Source: Paeniglutamicibacter psychrophenolicus (GTDB taxonomy: Bacteria; Actinomycetota; Actinomycetes; Actinomycetales; Micrococcaceae). Taken from it: a stretch of DNA of 64,000 nucleotides. Where the stretch lies: NCBI RefSeq assembly GCF_017876575.1, contig NZ_JAGIOE010000001.1, positions 2,046,001 to 2,110,000 of the forward strand, given 5' to 3'. The notes below the pieces were generated by a model. It saw nothing but the letters and a program-made list of their open reading frames with translations, was not told the origin of the DNA and ran no database searches. The position numbers and the translations under genes were made by a program. Position 1 is the first letter of the stretch; every line of letters begins with the position of its first letter. Shown in pieces: positions 47,247 through 56,850 of the stretch.

Positions 47247-47752
47247 AAACACCGGCCTTCCTGCACTGCCGTATCCGTGGTGCGGGCCCAGTGGTTCAGG
47301 CAGCGCGAGCGGGGGGCAACGCCAATGGCCCGGTCGGCAAGGGGGGATCGGCGCGGGTGGCGGACGGCAATCCGAGGAATGCCTCCTGCCACCGCATGGC
47401 ACCGGCATCCGGCCACCCACCTCCTGGCACATCAATGAATTGCCCCGCCCCGTGGCAGAGCAATTCCAGTTGGCCCAGGCCGAACACGGCGCAGTCGCGG
47501 GACATGCCCCGCCGCGCACCGGGCTGGGTTGCTGGCGCAGCGGAATGAATCGGCCTTTCGATCACGCGTGAGGAATCCAGCGACGTGAAAGCCAGTCCCT
47601 GCGTCCGCTTTCCCGTGCCAGCCGCGCGCCGAATGTGCCGTGGCAGGCCATGGGCGAAGCGCGAAGCTGGATCCAGTGGGCGGGGCACGATGGCTGCTCC
47701 CGGTTCGGTCCGCGGCACACCATGTTTGGCAGGCACCGGCACGTGCAGGAAG
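47247..47752. other. About 500 bp without a supported gene
   Basis: Open frames on both strands lack ribosome sites and recognisable motifs. No MerR-type operator (long GC-rich dyad between -35 and -10 with 19-bp spacing) was recognised in front of merA. Confidence 0.4.
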
Positions 47753-49234
47753 ATGCAAGGTAGAGCCGGAAGTAGTTGGATCACAGGGAAAGAGGACGCT
47801 GGAACGGCAAACGAACACTTCGATTTGGCGATTGTTGGATCCGGTGGAGGGGCGTTTGCTGCCGCGATCCGGGCCGTTGGCCTGGGCAAGCGAGTGCTGA
47901 TGGTGGAGCGCGGCACCGTGGGCGGGACCTGCGTAAACACCGGGTGCGTGCCGTCCAAGGCGCTGCTTGCTGCCGCCGAGGCCCGCCACGTGGCGTTGGA
48001 TTCGGTCCGATTCCCCGGGATCGCGGCCGCCGCGGGCCCGGTCGACATGCCGGCACTGATCGGCGGGAAGGCAGCGCTTGTCGAAGGCATGCGCACCGAG
48101 AAGTACATTGACCTGGCGGCCGACTACGGCTGGGAAATGGCCCAGGGCGATGCGTCGTTCACCGGGACGCCGCAGGCACCGCTGCTGCGGGTCACCTCGA
48201 CGGAGGGCACGGCCAGGACGATCGAGGCCGGGCACTACCTGGTGGCCACCGGCTCCGCCCCCTGGATCCCGCCGGTTCCCGGGCTCGAGGATTCCGGCTA
48301 CCTGACCTCGACCACGGCGATGGAACTGGACGAGCTGCCCGACTCCCTGCTGGTGGTGGGCGGCGGATATGTTGCCCTGGAAATGGCGCAGCTTTTCTCC
48401 CGGCTGGGCTCCAAGGTGACCATGCTGGTCCGTTCCCGGTTGGCCTCACATGAGGAACCCGAAGCCTCCAAGGCGTTGGCCGGGGTGTTTGCCGATGAAG
48501 GAATCCGGGTCATCCGCCGTGCCGTGCTGGATTCCGTTCAGCGCGATGACGCCAGCGGAATGCTCAGCGTTTCCGCGACGGTGGCCGGCGGCAAGGAAAC
48601 GTTCAAGGCCGCCCGGTTGCTGGTGGCCACCGGACGCCGGCCCGTCACCGAGGGGCTGGGCCTGGACGCCGTGGGGGTGAAGACCGGTGGCTCCGGCCAA
48701 GTCGTGGTCGATTCCTGCCTTGCCACCTCCAACCCGCGGATCTGGGCCGCAGGGGATGTAACGGGGCACCGGGAGTTCGTGTACGTCGCGGCCGCCCACG
48801 GTGCACTGGCCGTGGAGAACGCGTTCACCGGGGCCTCGAAAGAGATCGATTACCGGTTCCTGCCCCGTGTCACCTTCACCGGCCCCGCCCTGGCTGCGGT
48901 GGGGATGACGGAAAAGGACGCAGTTGCCGCCGGGATCCGTTGCGACTGCCGGGTCCTGCCCCTGGAATATGTGCCCCGTGCCGTGGTGAACCGAGACACC
49001 CGGGGCTTCATCAAGGTCGTTGCGGAGCTCGACACCGGACGCATCCTGGGCATCGCCGCGGTGGCCAGGGACGCGGGCGAGCTGGCGGCTGCCGGGGTCT
49101 ACATGCTCGAGGCGGGCATGACCACCGGGCAGGTCGCTGCTGCCTGGAGCCCGTACCTGACGATGGCCGAGGGCTTGCGGATCGCCTGCAAGGCGTTCAG
49201 CACCGATGTCACCAAGCTCTCCTGCTGCGCTTGA
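47753..49234 (+). CDS. merA: Mercuric reductase (MerA), no NmerA domain
   Basis: A 493-residue FAD disulfide oxidoreductase that reduces Hg(II) to Hg(0). The redox motif is GTCVNTGCVPSK (Cys60 and Cys65), the FAD/NADPH loops VGSGGGAFAAA and VVGGGYVALEMAQLF are present, and the C-terminus TKLSCCA provides the vicinal Cys pair diagnostic of MerA. The HMA-like N-terminal domain is absent. The ATG at 47753 has AGGAA very close upstream; the long upstream extension has low-quality sequence. No merR, merP or merT is nearby. Confidence 0.9.
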   Translation: MQGRAGSSWITGKEDAGTANEHFDLAIVGSGGGAFAAAIRAVGLGKRVLMVERGTVGGTCVNTGCVPSKALLAAAEARHVALDSVRFPGIAAAAGPVDMPALIGGKAALVEGMRTEKYIDLAADYGWEMAQGDASFTGTPQAPLLRVTSTEGTARTIEAGHYLVATGSAPWIPPVPGLEDSGYLTSTTAMELDELPDSLLVVGGGYVALEMAQLFSRLGSKVTMLVRSRLASHEEPEASKALAGVFADEGIRVIRRAVLDSVQRDDASGMLSVSATVAGGKETFKAARLLVATGRRPVTEGLGLDAVGVKTGGSGQVVVDSCLATSNPRIWAAGDVTGHREFVYVAAAHGALAVENAFTGASKEIDYRFLPRVTFTGPALAAVGMTEKDAVAAGIRCDCRVLPLEYVPRAVVNRDTRGFIKVVAELDTGRILGIAAVARDAGELAAAGVYMLEAGMTTGQVAAAWSPYLTMAEGLRIACKAFSTDVTKLSCCA

Positions 49235-49287
49235 TCTTCGCCCGCGGCTTTCGGGTTCCGGGACGCTTGCCGTGCCGGCGGCGGGCC

Positions 49288-50016
49288 CTAGAGCCCGTTG
49301 TGCAGCTTCAGGGTCATCAGCGAGCCGACCATCTCGAATCCCAGCGAGGTGGCCAGCGCGTTGGCGGCGTCCTGCCCCTCCTTGATGCGGGCCTGCGGGA
49401 CCAATCCCTCGGACAACGCGTCGTCAACGGCCAGCGCCGCGGCGTACCTGCCCAGCCCGTGGCCGCGCAGCCCCGGCAGCGTGAGCACCGTGGTGTCGGC
49501 CAGCAACCCGCCCGGCGCCCAGTAGCCGGCACCTGCCACCGGGTCCTCCCGGGCGTCGGAAAACAGCACGAAGCATTGGTCCCAGCCGGCCAGCGCGGTG
49601 GAGGAGGCATCGTCGCGCGGGCTGTGCTCGCGCAGCTCCGCCAGGTCCTCGGCATCGACGGAGACCGTGATGTGCTCCGAGTCCACGATCTCGAACGGCG
49701 CGTCCAGGTAGGTCAGTGCGTCCACGCCCAGCGAGCGGACCGAGGGGGCCAGCCCGGAGGCATGCAGCAGGCCCAGCAGCGCCCGGTCATCGACGAAGCG
49801 CTGGTCCCCGGCATCGCGCAGCAGCGGCAGGATCTCCGCCGGGGCGCGGACCACCTGGTGGTCGCCCAGGTGCAGCACCTCCACGCGGTCGCTGCCCAGC
49901 GACGGGACGAACAGGCCCACCGGCGGTCGGTCGGGTTGCAGCGCCGAGTCGGGCACGGAAAATTCGCGTGCCCAGGACAGCGCAATGATGGCACGGGTGC
50001 CGAATTCAAGATTCAC
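49288..50016 (-). CDS. GNAT-like acetyltransferase domain protein
   Basis: A 242-residue protein whose C-terminal half has TTVLTLPGLRGHGLGRYAAALAV, consistent with an acetyl-CoA loop, and ALATSLGFEMVGS, the final GNAT strand. The N-terminal half (about 1-110) resembles no domain I know. Substrate unknown. Stands alone between merA and pfkA. Confidence 0.72.
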   Translation of the reverse strand: MNLEFGTRAIIALSWAREFSVPDSALQPDRPPVGLFVPSLGSDRVEVLHLGDHQVVRAPAEILPLLRDAGDQRFVDDRALLGLLHASGLAPSVRSLGVDALTYLDAPFEIVDSEHITVSVDAEDLAELREHSPRDDASSTALAGWDQCFVLFSDAREDPVAGAGYWAPGGLLADTTVLTLPGLRGHGLGRYAAALAVDDALSEGLVPQARIKEGQDAANALATSLGFEMVGSLMTLKLHNGL

Positions 50017-50107
50017 GTTTCGAGCCTAATGCAGGTGCGCCGGTCCCGGGCGCCGCCGGCGGCGTGCAAAACACTGCGGCGTTGCGCCCGGCCCGCCGAA
50101 GGGCGCA

Positions 50108-51136
50108 TCAGCCGAAGAGGATCCGTGCCTCGTCGTAGCGGTCCTGCGGGACGCGCTTGAGGTTGTTCAGTGCCGCCTGGAACGGCACCCGGTTGATCTT
50201 GGTGCCGCGCAGCGAGACCATCGAGCCCCAGGCATGGTCGGCCACCGAATCCACCGCGGCCATGCCCAGCCGGGTGGCCAGCACGCGGTCGAAGGCGCTG
50301 GGCACCCCGCCGCGCTGGATGTGCCCGAGCACCGTGGCGCGGGTCTCGATGCCGGTGGCGTCCTCGATGAAGGGGGCCAGCTGCTCGCCGATGCCGCCCA
50401 GGCGCGGGCGGCCGAAGGCGTCAAGCCCGCGCTCGGAGAAGGCCCCGTCGGCGCCCTCGGGGACGAAGCCCTCGGCCACGACGACCAGCGGGGCGCGCCC
50501 GCGGTCGTGGGCCTCGGAAACCCAGGCGTAGATCTGTTCCATGGTGGTGGACTGCTCGGGGATCAGGATCGCGTGCGCGCCGGTGGCCATGCCCGCGTGC
50601 AGCGCCAGCCAGCCCACGTGCCTCCCCATGACCTCGGCGATCATGCAGCGGTGGTGGGACTCGCCGGTGGTGCGCAGCCGGTCGATGGCCTCCACGGCGA
50701 TCTGGTTGGCGGTGTCGAAGCCGAAGGTGTAGTCGGTGGCATCCAGGTCGTTGTCGATGGTCTTGGGCACGCCGACGATCTTCAGCCCGGCGTCGGTCAG
50801 CCGCTTGGCCCCGGCCAGGGTGCCTTCCCCGCCGATGGCGATCATCGCGTCCACGCCGAGGCGCTCGAGGGTGGCGGCGATGTTCGCGGCCCCGCCGTTT
50901 TCGCCCTCGAACGCGTTGGTGCGCGAGGTGCCCAAGATGGTGCCGCCCTGCTTGGAGATGCCGCGGACCGCGTGGCGGGGAAGGTCGATGACGTCCCCGT
51001 CCTTGACCCCGCGCCAGCCGTCGCGGAAGCCGACGAATTCATGGTCGTAGCTCTTGATGCCGTTCAGGACGGCTCCGCGGATGACGGCGTTCAATCCGGG
51101 GCAGTCCCCGCCGCTGGTCATGATCCCGATGCGCAT
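50108..51136 (-). CDS. pfkA: 6-phosphofructokinase
   Basis: Phosphorylates fructose 6-phosphate in glycolysis. The 342-residue protein has TSGGDCPGLNAVIRG, IGGEGTLAGA, the catalytic PKTIDND, and EVMGRHVGWLA. The PFK family includes ATP and pyrophosphate users; GGEGT is the motif of the actinobacterial group. The ATG at 51136 is used; a GTG two codons earlier is possible. Confidence 0.94.
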   Translation of the reverse strand: MRIGIMTSGGDCPGLNAVIRGAVLNGIKSYDHEFVGFRDGWRGVKDGDVIDLPRHAVRGISKQGGTILGTSRTNAFEGENGGAANIAATLERLGVDAMIAIGGEGTLAGAKRLTDAGLKIVGVPKTIDNDLDATDYTFGFDTANQIAVEAIDRLRTTGESHHRCMIAEVMGRHVGWLALHAGMATGAHAILIPEQSTTMEQIYAWVSEAHDRGRAPLVVVAEGFVPEGADGAFSERGLDAFGRPRLGGIGEQLAPFIEDATGIETRATVLGHIQRGGVPSAFDRVLATRLGMAAVDSVADHAWGSMVSLRGTKINRVPFQAALNNLKRVPQDRYDEARILFG

Positions 51137-51354
51137 GCTCACTCAATTCTTGTCCGTGCTCGATCACCCACGAAGGACCTGACTTTGGTCCGGGCGTTGT
51201 GTTGGAGCGCGACGTTGAGCTCGCCGAGAACAAGTGTAGCCAAGCAACACTTGTGATCGCCAACACCGCGTCGGCCTTGCGCCGCCTGGATGACGCCGCC
51301 GCCGTGTTTGCAGCTTTCCGGCGCGCCGTCCCCCGGGGGTCTTTTGGATGCGCA

Positions 51355-51401
51355 AGGGGCCATGCCGCATGGGGAGGTTTCTCCTCGGCGGCATGGCCCC
51401 T
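51355..51401 (-). terminator. Hairpin downstream of the small PspC gene
   Basis: AGGGGCCATGCCGC and GCGGCATGGCCCCT form a perfect 14-bp stem. No T-run follows on the minus strand, so terminator activity is uncertain. The rest of the 280-bp gap to pfkA shows no gene. Confidence 0.45.
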
Positions 51402-51424
51402 CGGGCAATGCATGGTCGGTCGCG

Positions 51425-51688
51425 TCAGCCCACGGAGCGGATCAGCTTCTGCAGGGCGATCGTGTCGTCCTGGTTGGGGATCAGCAGCCAGGCGATCACG
51501 TAGGCGCCGATGCCGAAGACCGGCAGCAGGAAACTGAGCAGCACCCCGATGCGCACCAGGGTGACGTCCCAGCCGAACTTGTCGGCGATGCCGCCGGCGA
51601 TGCCGCCGACCAGTCGCTTGGGGCCGCGGCGCAGCGGGATCGAGCGAAGGGAATTGAAAAAGGTGTCCATGGTGTCAAAGTCTTTCAT
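51425..51688 (-). CDS. Small PspC domain protein, 87 residues
   Basis: A single PspC domain: basic GPKRLVGGIAGGIADKFGWD then a helix pair ending AWLLIP. PspC domains are membrane-stress sensors or effectors. Third gene of the minus-strand PspC operon. The ATG three codons into the longest frame is used; a later ATG (MDTFF) is possible. Confidence 0.85.
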   Translation of the reverse strand: MKDFDTMDTFFNSLRSIPLRRGPKRLVGGIAGGIADKFGWDVTLVRIGVLLSFLLPVFGIGAYVIAWLLIPNQDDTIALQKLIRSVG

Positions 51689-51743
51689 GCCTGGCACGGA
51701 TTCGTGCGGTGGAGCCTGCCGGGGTTTTTCCGAGGCGGCCGGC

Positions 51744-51974
51744 CTAGTCGTGCCTGCGGCTGGCGGCGATCCCGCCGATGACCATCGCCAGGCCCGCGAA
51801 GACCAGCACGCCGATGGCCAGCAGCCCTCCGTTGACCTGGATGCCGGTCAGCAGCGAGAGCAGCACGGCGGCCGCGATGACGATCAGGATGAGTCCGAAA
51901 ACCAGGGTCCCGACGGGGAACCTGGTGGATTCGGTTCCGGAAGCGGTGTGTTCATTGACGGAGTGCTCGCTCAT
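51744..51974 (-). CDS. Small two-helix membrane protein, 76 residues
   Basis: Polar N-terminus (MSEHSVNEHTASGTEST) and two helices, with RRHD at the end. Its start overlaps the stop of the large PspC gene by four bases (ATGA). Function unknown, presumably part of the envelope-stress operon. Confidence 0.78.
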   Translation of the reverse strand: MSEHSVNEHTASGTESTRFPVGTLVFGLILIVIAAAVLLSLLTGIQVNGGLLAIGVLVFAGLAMVIGGIAASRRHD

Positions 51975-53317
51975 GGCGTGACCGCTGCTTTCTGTGGGGT
52001 GACGGTCACGGTGTTGAACGCGCCGTCGAATTCGATGGTCAGGGTGGGGCCGGTGGCCTCGGGGTTGAGCCGGTTGCTGCTGCCGGGTTGCGCCGTGTTC
52101 ACATTCGACAGCCGCACGACGCTGAAGGCGCCCTCGGCGTTGACGATGACCGGGATGTTGTCGGGAACCATGATCTCCATGTTGCTGAACGCGTTGTCCA
52201 CATTCACGGTGGTGTCAGTCGTGATCGTGGAATATCCGGTCAGATCCAGGCTGCCGTTGTGGAAGGCGATGTCGTAGTTGTTCCCGCTGTGCTCCGTGAT
52301 GCCGGAGGACGAGAACCAGGACGGGTGGTTGTTGGCGGTCACCGATGCGCCGCCGACCACCAGCGTCAGGATCAGCACCGGGATGCCGAGCCCGACCAGC
52401 ACGCCACCGGTGCGTCGCGAGGCGGCCGCGCCGACGACGCCGATGCCGATCACCAACAGTGCCGAGGCCAGGGCCACCGCGGCGGTGGAACGGCCCAGGT
52501 CGATGTAGCCGAGGTTCTCCATGCCCAGGACCAGCCCGCCGACCACCGCGGCGACGCCCAGCACGATCGCCCCCTGGTGCCCGGGCAACGAAAGCGGGCG
52601 CGGTGTCTTGGGCCCGCGGGGCTCCGGCGGAGCCAGGACGTAGGTGGCGGGGCCGGTGTGGCCCGGTCCGGTGTTCTCGCTTACCGACCCGGAAGCAGGT
52701 CCGGGGGTGTTGAAGGAGACCGTCGGAGGATTGTTCCCCATGGTTGTCCTGCTTTCGGGGGTTGGATGGGTGGCGCCGGAGAACGGCGTTTCGGGACCCG
52801 GAACGGAGGGTTCGGGTTGAGGTCCGAAGGGCATCGGTTCGGAGGGGGCCGGGCCGAAGGGCCCGGGTGAGCCGCCGTGGCGGGAGACGGGGGCCCCGGG
52901 GCGGCGGGAGAAGACCAGCCAGAGCACCAGACCCACGACGACAGCGGGGACGATCCATCCGCCCCACCAGCCGCCCCGGTTCCAGGAGTCGAAGGCCCAG
53001 GGCCGTCCGATGCTGCCGACGACAAAGAACAGCACGGCGCCGGTCATCCCGCTTGACCAGCGGCCGCGGGCGGCTTCCTGCAGGTGGATCCGCCCGTCGT
53101 GTCCGGGCAGCAGGGCCCAGGCCAGGCCGTAGGCGGCAAGGCCGACCCCGCCGAACAGGCACAAGACCAGCAGGATGCCACGGGCCAGGATCGGGTCGAT
53201 GCCGAAGCGATTGCCGACCCCGGCCGCCACGCCGCCGATCCAGGCGTGTTCGCTGCGGTTGACCCCGAGGTCTCGGACCCAGCGGAAGAATCCATTCTCA
53301 ACAGGTGTTTGGTTCAT
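51971..53317 (-). CDS. PspC domain protein with C-terminal adhesin-like region
   Basis: A 448-residue membrane protein. N-terminal PspC domain (AWIGGVAAGVGNRFGIDPI), two or three helices, a Pro-rich cytoplasmic linker (about 150-260), four further helices, and an extracytoplasmic C-terminal domain of repeated beta-strands (SLDLTGYSTITTDTTVNVDN region), similar to LiaF-like/DUF2154 domains. GGAG precedes the ATG at 53317. Divergent from the sensor kinase gene, with 125 bp between. Confidence 0.85.
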   Translation of the reverse strand: MNQTPVENGFFRWVRDLGVNRSEHAWIGGVAAGVGNRFGIDPILARGILLVLCLFGGVGLAAYGLAWALLPGHDGRIHLQEAARGRWSSGMTGAVLFFVVGSIGRPWAFDSWNRGGWWGGWIVPAVVVGLVLWLVFSRRPGAPVSRHGGSPGPFGPAPSEPMPFGPQPEPSVPGPETPFSGATHPTPESRTTMGNNPPTVSFNTPGPASGSVSENTGPGHTGPATYVLAPPEPRGPKTPRPLSLPGHQGAIVLGVAAVVGGLVLGMENLGYIDLGRSTAAVALASALLVIGIGVVGAAASRRTGGVLVGLGIPVLILTLVVGGASVTANNHPSWFSSSGITEHSGNNYDIAFHNGSLDLTGYSTITTDTTVNVDNAFSNMEIMVPDNIPVIVNAEGAFSVVRLSNVNTAQPGSSNRLNPEATGPTLTIEFDGAFNTVTVTPQKAAVTP

Positions 53318-53442
53318 GTCTCCAATCCTTTCGCGACGCGGGCCTCCCCGCCATGGGGGTCGGCCCTGATTGAACCCTGAACCTTGGCCGGGGTACCCCC
53401 GAACGGCACCGTGGCGGGGTCGAATCGTGCTTGGATGGAAGC

Positions 53443-54702
53443 ATGACACAAGCACCGAGCCGTCCCGCACTGGTCCGCGGGGAACCACGCATCCTGGCCG
53501 GGGTGTGTGCGGGGGTCGCGGCCCACCTGGGGCTGTCGCTGCGGGCCGTCCGCGTGCTGATGGCCATCGCGGTGCTGGCCGGCGGGGCCGGGATCGTGCT
53601 CTACGGCTGGTTGTGGATCTTCATGCCATCCTCCGAGGACAAGGCCCGCGAGGAACAGCTTCATGCCGGCCCGCGGCGTCCCACCCTGGCCGAATCGCTG
53701 AACCGGGTTGCCGAGGGACCGCGCAGTGCGCGGCAGGGTGCCCACCGCGAGATCCTGGCCGGTGCGGCGCTGCTGGCGTTGGCGGGCCTGGTGTCCGCGC
53801 AGTTGATGGGCCTGGCCCTCGACTGGGGCATCATCTGGCCGGTGGTGATCATCCTTGCCGGTGCGGTGACCGCCTGGACGCAGCTCGATGCCAGCGGGCG
53901 CGAGGGACTCATCCGCCGTGCGGGGGCCGACCGCCGCTCCGGTGTCGCCCGGTTGGCGGCAGGGGTGGCACTGGTGGTGCTGGGCCTGGTCTTCCTGCTC
54001 TCGGGAACGGTCTCCTGGGCGGCGCTGTTCTCCGGGTTGCTGGTGGGCACCGTGGTCCTGTGCGGAGTGGGCCTGGTGCTGCTGCCCTGGGCACTGCGCT
54101 TCTGGCGCGACTACACCACCGAACGCTCCTCGCGGGTGCGCGCCGACGAACGCGCCGAGATCGCCGCGCACCTGCACGACTCGGTGCTCCAGACCCTGGC
54201 CCTGATCCAGCGCCGGTCCACCGACCCCGCCCAGGTGATGCGGCTGGCCCGTGCCCAGGAACGCGAACTGCGCCAATGGCTCTACCGCGAGGCCCCGGCC
54301 GCCGAGGGCGACATCGCCGAGGCCATCCGCGGGGAGGCTGCCAGCATCGAGGACAGCCACGACGCCCACATCGACGTGGTCGTCGTGGGGGCCCGCAGCG
54401 GCCTGGCCGGGCACGACGCGCTGCTGCAGGCGGCCCGCGAGGCCATGGTCAACGCCGCCAAGCACGCCGGCGGAGAGGTCTCGGTGTACGTCGAGGCCCG
54501 CGACGACGGCGTGGACGTTTTCATCCGCGACCGCGGGCCGGGCTTCGAGCTCTCGCAGGTGGCCGGGGACCGGCTGGGCGTGCGCGAATCAATCATCGGG
54601 CGGATGAACCGCAACGGCGGATCCGCCGACATCCGCAGTTCGGAAGGCGGCACCGAGGTGCACCTGTCCATGAAACACACCCAGGGAGAAGAACATGAGT
54701 GA
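53443..54702 (+). CDS. PspC-domain sensor histidine kinase (MacS/LiaS-like)
   Basis: A 419-residue kinase. An N-terminal PspC domain (RILAGVCAGVAAHLGLS, about 15-62) is fused to four further helices, a HisKA_3 segment with His245 in AAHLHDSVLQTLA and an HATPase domain from about 330 (EAMVNAAKHAGG, FIRDRGPGF). This is the architecture of actinobacterial MacS-type kinases. The stop overlaps the response-regulator start by 8 bases. Confidence 0.92.
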   Translation: MTQAPSRPALVRGEPRILAGVCAGVAAHLGLSLRAVRVLMAIAVLAGGAGIVLYGWLWIFMPSSEDKAREEQLHAGPRRPTLAESLNRVAEGPRSARQGAHREILAGAALLALAGLVSAQLMGLALDWGIIWPVVIILAGAVTAWTQLDASGREGLIRRAGADRRSGVARLAAGVALVVLGLVFLLSGTVSWAALFSGLLVGTVVLCGVGLVLLPWALRFWRDYTTERSSRVRADERAEIAAHLHDSVLQTLALIQRRSTDPAQVMRLARAQERELRQWLYREAPAAEGDIAEAIRGEAASIEDSHDAHIDVVVVGARSGLAGHDALLQAAREAMVNAAKHAGGEVSVYVEARDDGVDVFIRDRGPGFELSQVAGDRLGVRESIIGRMNRNGGSADIRSSEGGTEVHLSMKHTQGEEHE

Positions 54703-55345
54703 GACCCTTCGCGTGGTCGTCGTCGATGACCACGCCATTTTCAGGTCCGGGCTCAAGGCCGACCTCGACGCGCGCATCACGGTGGCAGGGGAGGCGGCAA
54801 CCGTCGAGGAAGCGATTGCCGTGATCCACGCCGAGCGGCCCGACGTGGTGCTGCTGGACGTACACCTGCCCGGGGGCCGCGGCGGCGGCGGCGCCGAGGT
54901 GCTGGCCGGCTGCGCCGAGCTGTTCACGGCAACCCGTTTCCTGGCCCTGAGCGTCTCTGATGCCGCAGAGGACGTGGTCACGGTGATCCGTGCCGGGGCC
55001 CGCGGCTACGTCACCAAGTCCATCTCCGGGGCGCAGATCTCCGACGCCGTGGCACGGGTGGCGGGCGGCGACGCGGTGTTTTCCCCGCGGCTGGCCGGAT
55101 TCGTGCTCGATGCCTTCGGCACGCAGGCGGCGATCAGCGCCGACGAGGACCTGGATCTGCTCAGCGCCCGCGAGCTGGAGGTCATGCGCCTGATCGCGCG
55201 CGGCTACAGCTACAAGGAGGTCGCCAAGGACCTGTTCATCTCGGTCAAGACCGTCGAGACCCACGTCTCGAGCGTGCTGCGCAAGCTGCAGCTTTCCAAC
55301 CGGCACGAACTCACGCGCTGGGCCGTGGACCGCCGGATCCTCTGA
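54695..55345 (+). CDS. NarL/LuxR-family response regulator
   Basis: A 216-residue regulator: receiver domain with acidic pair DDH at 11-13, phospho-acceptor Asp55 (LLDVHLPG) and Lys in VTKS; C-terminal LuxR helix-turn-helix (LSARELEVMRLIARGYSYKEVA, then FISVKTVETHVS). Partner of the PspC kinase; target promoter is probably the 125-bp divergent region. Confidence 0.93.
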   Translation: MSETLRVVVVDDHAIFRSGLKADLDARITVAGEAATVEEAIAVIHAERPDVVLLDVHLPGGRGGGGAEVLAGCAELFTATRFLALSVSDAAEDVVTVIRAGARGYVTKSISGAQISDAVARVAGGDAVFSPRLAGFVLDAFGTQAAISADEDLDLLSARELEVMRLIARGYSYKEVAKDLFISVKTVETHVSSVLRKLQLSNRHELTRWAVDRRIL

Positions 55346-55383
55346 AATCCCCGCGCCCGGGATAATCCCGGTCCACCGAACGC

Positions 55384-55427
55384 AAGAAGGCCGGCGGCCG
55401 GAATCCCCACAGGGGATCCGGCCACCG
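55384..55427. terminator. Bidirectional terminator (response regulator / aspC)
   Basis: GAAGGCCGG...ATCCCC pairs with GGGGAT...CCGGCCTTC around a short loop, followed by GTTTC. Confidence 0.75.
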
Positions 55428-55452
55428 GCCTTCGTTTCGGCAGGCGGTTCGG

Positions 55453-56652
55453 CTATTTGGCCTCGCCCAGCAGGGTTGCCAGGCGGCCGACGCCCTCGGC
55501 CAGGTCCTCGTCGCCCAGCGCGTAGGACATGCGGATGTAGCCCGAGGGGCCGAAGGCCTCGCCCGGGACCACCGCCACCTCGACCTGTTCCAGGATCAGT
55601 GCGGCCAGTTCCGCCGACGTCGTGGGGACCACGCCGCGGATCTCGCGGCCCAGCAGCCCGCGCACGTCCGAGTACGCGTAGAACGCGCCCTCGGGGACCG
55701 GGCAGTTGACCCCGTCGATGGCGTTCAGCGCCGAGACCATGGCCTTGCGGCGGCGGTCGAAGGCGGTGCGCATCTGCGCGACCGCATCCAGCGGTCCCGA
55801 GACGGCGGCCAGCGCGGCGACCTGCGAGATGTTCGAGACGTTGGAGGTCGCGTGCGACTGCAGGTTCGTGGCGGCCTTGATGACGTCCAGCGGCCCGGCC
55901 ATCCATCCCACGCGCCAGCCGGTCATCGCGTAGGTCTTGGCCACGCCGTTGAGCACGATGACCTTGTCGCCCAGCTCCGGGGCGGCCGTGGCGATCGAGG
56001 TGAACACCGCATCGTCGTAGGTCAGGTGCTCGTAGATTTCGTCGGTGATGACCCACAGGTCCTTGGAGGCGGCCCAGCGGCCGATTTCCGCGACCTGGTC
56101 CGGGGAGTACACCGCACCGGTCGGGTTCGACGGGGAGACGAAGAGCAGCACCTTGGTCTTGTCCGTGACCGCCGCGTCGAGCTGGTCGACGGTGACCTTG
56201 TAACCCTGCTCCGGGCCCGCGAACACCTCGACCGGGACACCGCCGGCCAGGCGGATGGCCTCGGGGTAGGTGGTCCAGTAGGGGGTAGGCACGATGACCT
56301 CGTCGCCCGGATCCAGCAGCGTGGCAAACGCGTTGTACACGGCCTGCTTGCCGCCGTTGGTGACCATGACCTGCGAGGCATCGAGCTGGTAGCCCGAGTC
56401 GCGCATGGTCTTGGCGGCGATGGCCGCACGCAACTCGGGCAGGCCGGCGGCGGGGGAGTAGCGGTGGTACTTGGGGTTGCGTGCCGCGGCTACGGCCGCC
56501 TCGACGATGTAGTCGGGGGTGGCGAAGTCCGGCTCGCCGGCGCCGAAGCCGATGACGGGCCGGCCCGCCGCCTTCAGTGCCTTGGCCTTGGCGTCTACGG
56601 CCAGCGTGGCGGATTCTGCGATGGACCCGATACGTCGGGAAATGCGTGGCAT
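55453..56652 (-). CDS. aspC: Aspartate aminotransferase, class I
   Basis: A 399-residue PLP aminotransferase converting aspartate and 2-oxoglutarate to oxaloacetate and glutamate. PLP Lys239 is in [23 protein letters not shown] at the N-terminus and SPSNPTGA are typical of the subgroup-1b enzymes of Gram-positives and thermophiles. Position upstream of tRNA-Trp/secE fits Micrococcaceae order. Confidence 0.92.
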   Translation of the reverse strand: MPRISRRIGSIAESATLAVDAKAKALKAAGRPVIGFGAGEPDFATPDYIVEAAVAAARNPKYHRYSPAAGLPELRAAIAAKTMRDSGYQLDASQVMVTNGGKQAVYNAFATLLDPGDEVIVPTPYWTTYPEAIRLAGGVPVEVFAGPEQGYKVTVDQLDAAVTDKTKVLLFVSPSNPTGAVYSPDQVAEIGRWAASKDLWVITDEIYEHLTYDDAVFTSIATAAPELGDKVIVLNGVAKTYAMTGWRVGWMAGPLDVIKAATNLQSHATSNVSNISQVAALAAVSGPLDAVAQMRTAFDRRRKAMVSALNAIDGVNCPVPEGAFYAYSDVRGLLGREIRGVVPTTSAELAALILEQVEVAVVPGEAFGPSGYIRMSYALGDEDLAEGVGRLATLLGEAK

Positions 56653-56850
56653 GTCGTCGCTTCCTGGAAAGGGAGGTGTGGGTGTGCGTATGGAACAAGC
56701 TTAGTGGTCGCGGCGGTGGCGGCACCATTATTTGTTGACGCGCCGTCGTAGTGTGAAGCCGCATTTTTCCGCCGGACCGAGGCAATCGCCGGCCGGGCCC
56801 ACGGCGGCACCGAGAATGGCGCGCAGACCGGTCCCGGAAGGGTTGGGGAC

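Noticed and set aside
47296-48108. Minus-strand frame overlapping the 5' part of merA
   Set aside because: No ribosome site or recognisable motif, and it overlaps the well-supported merA N-terminus.
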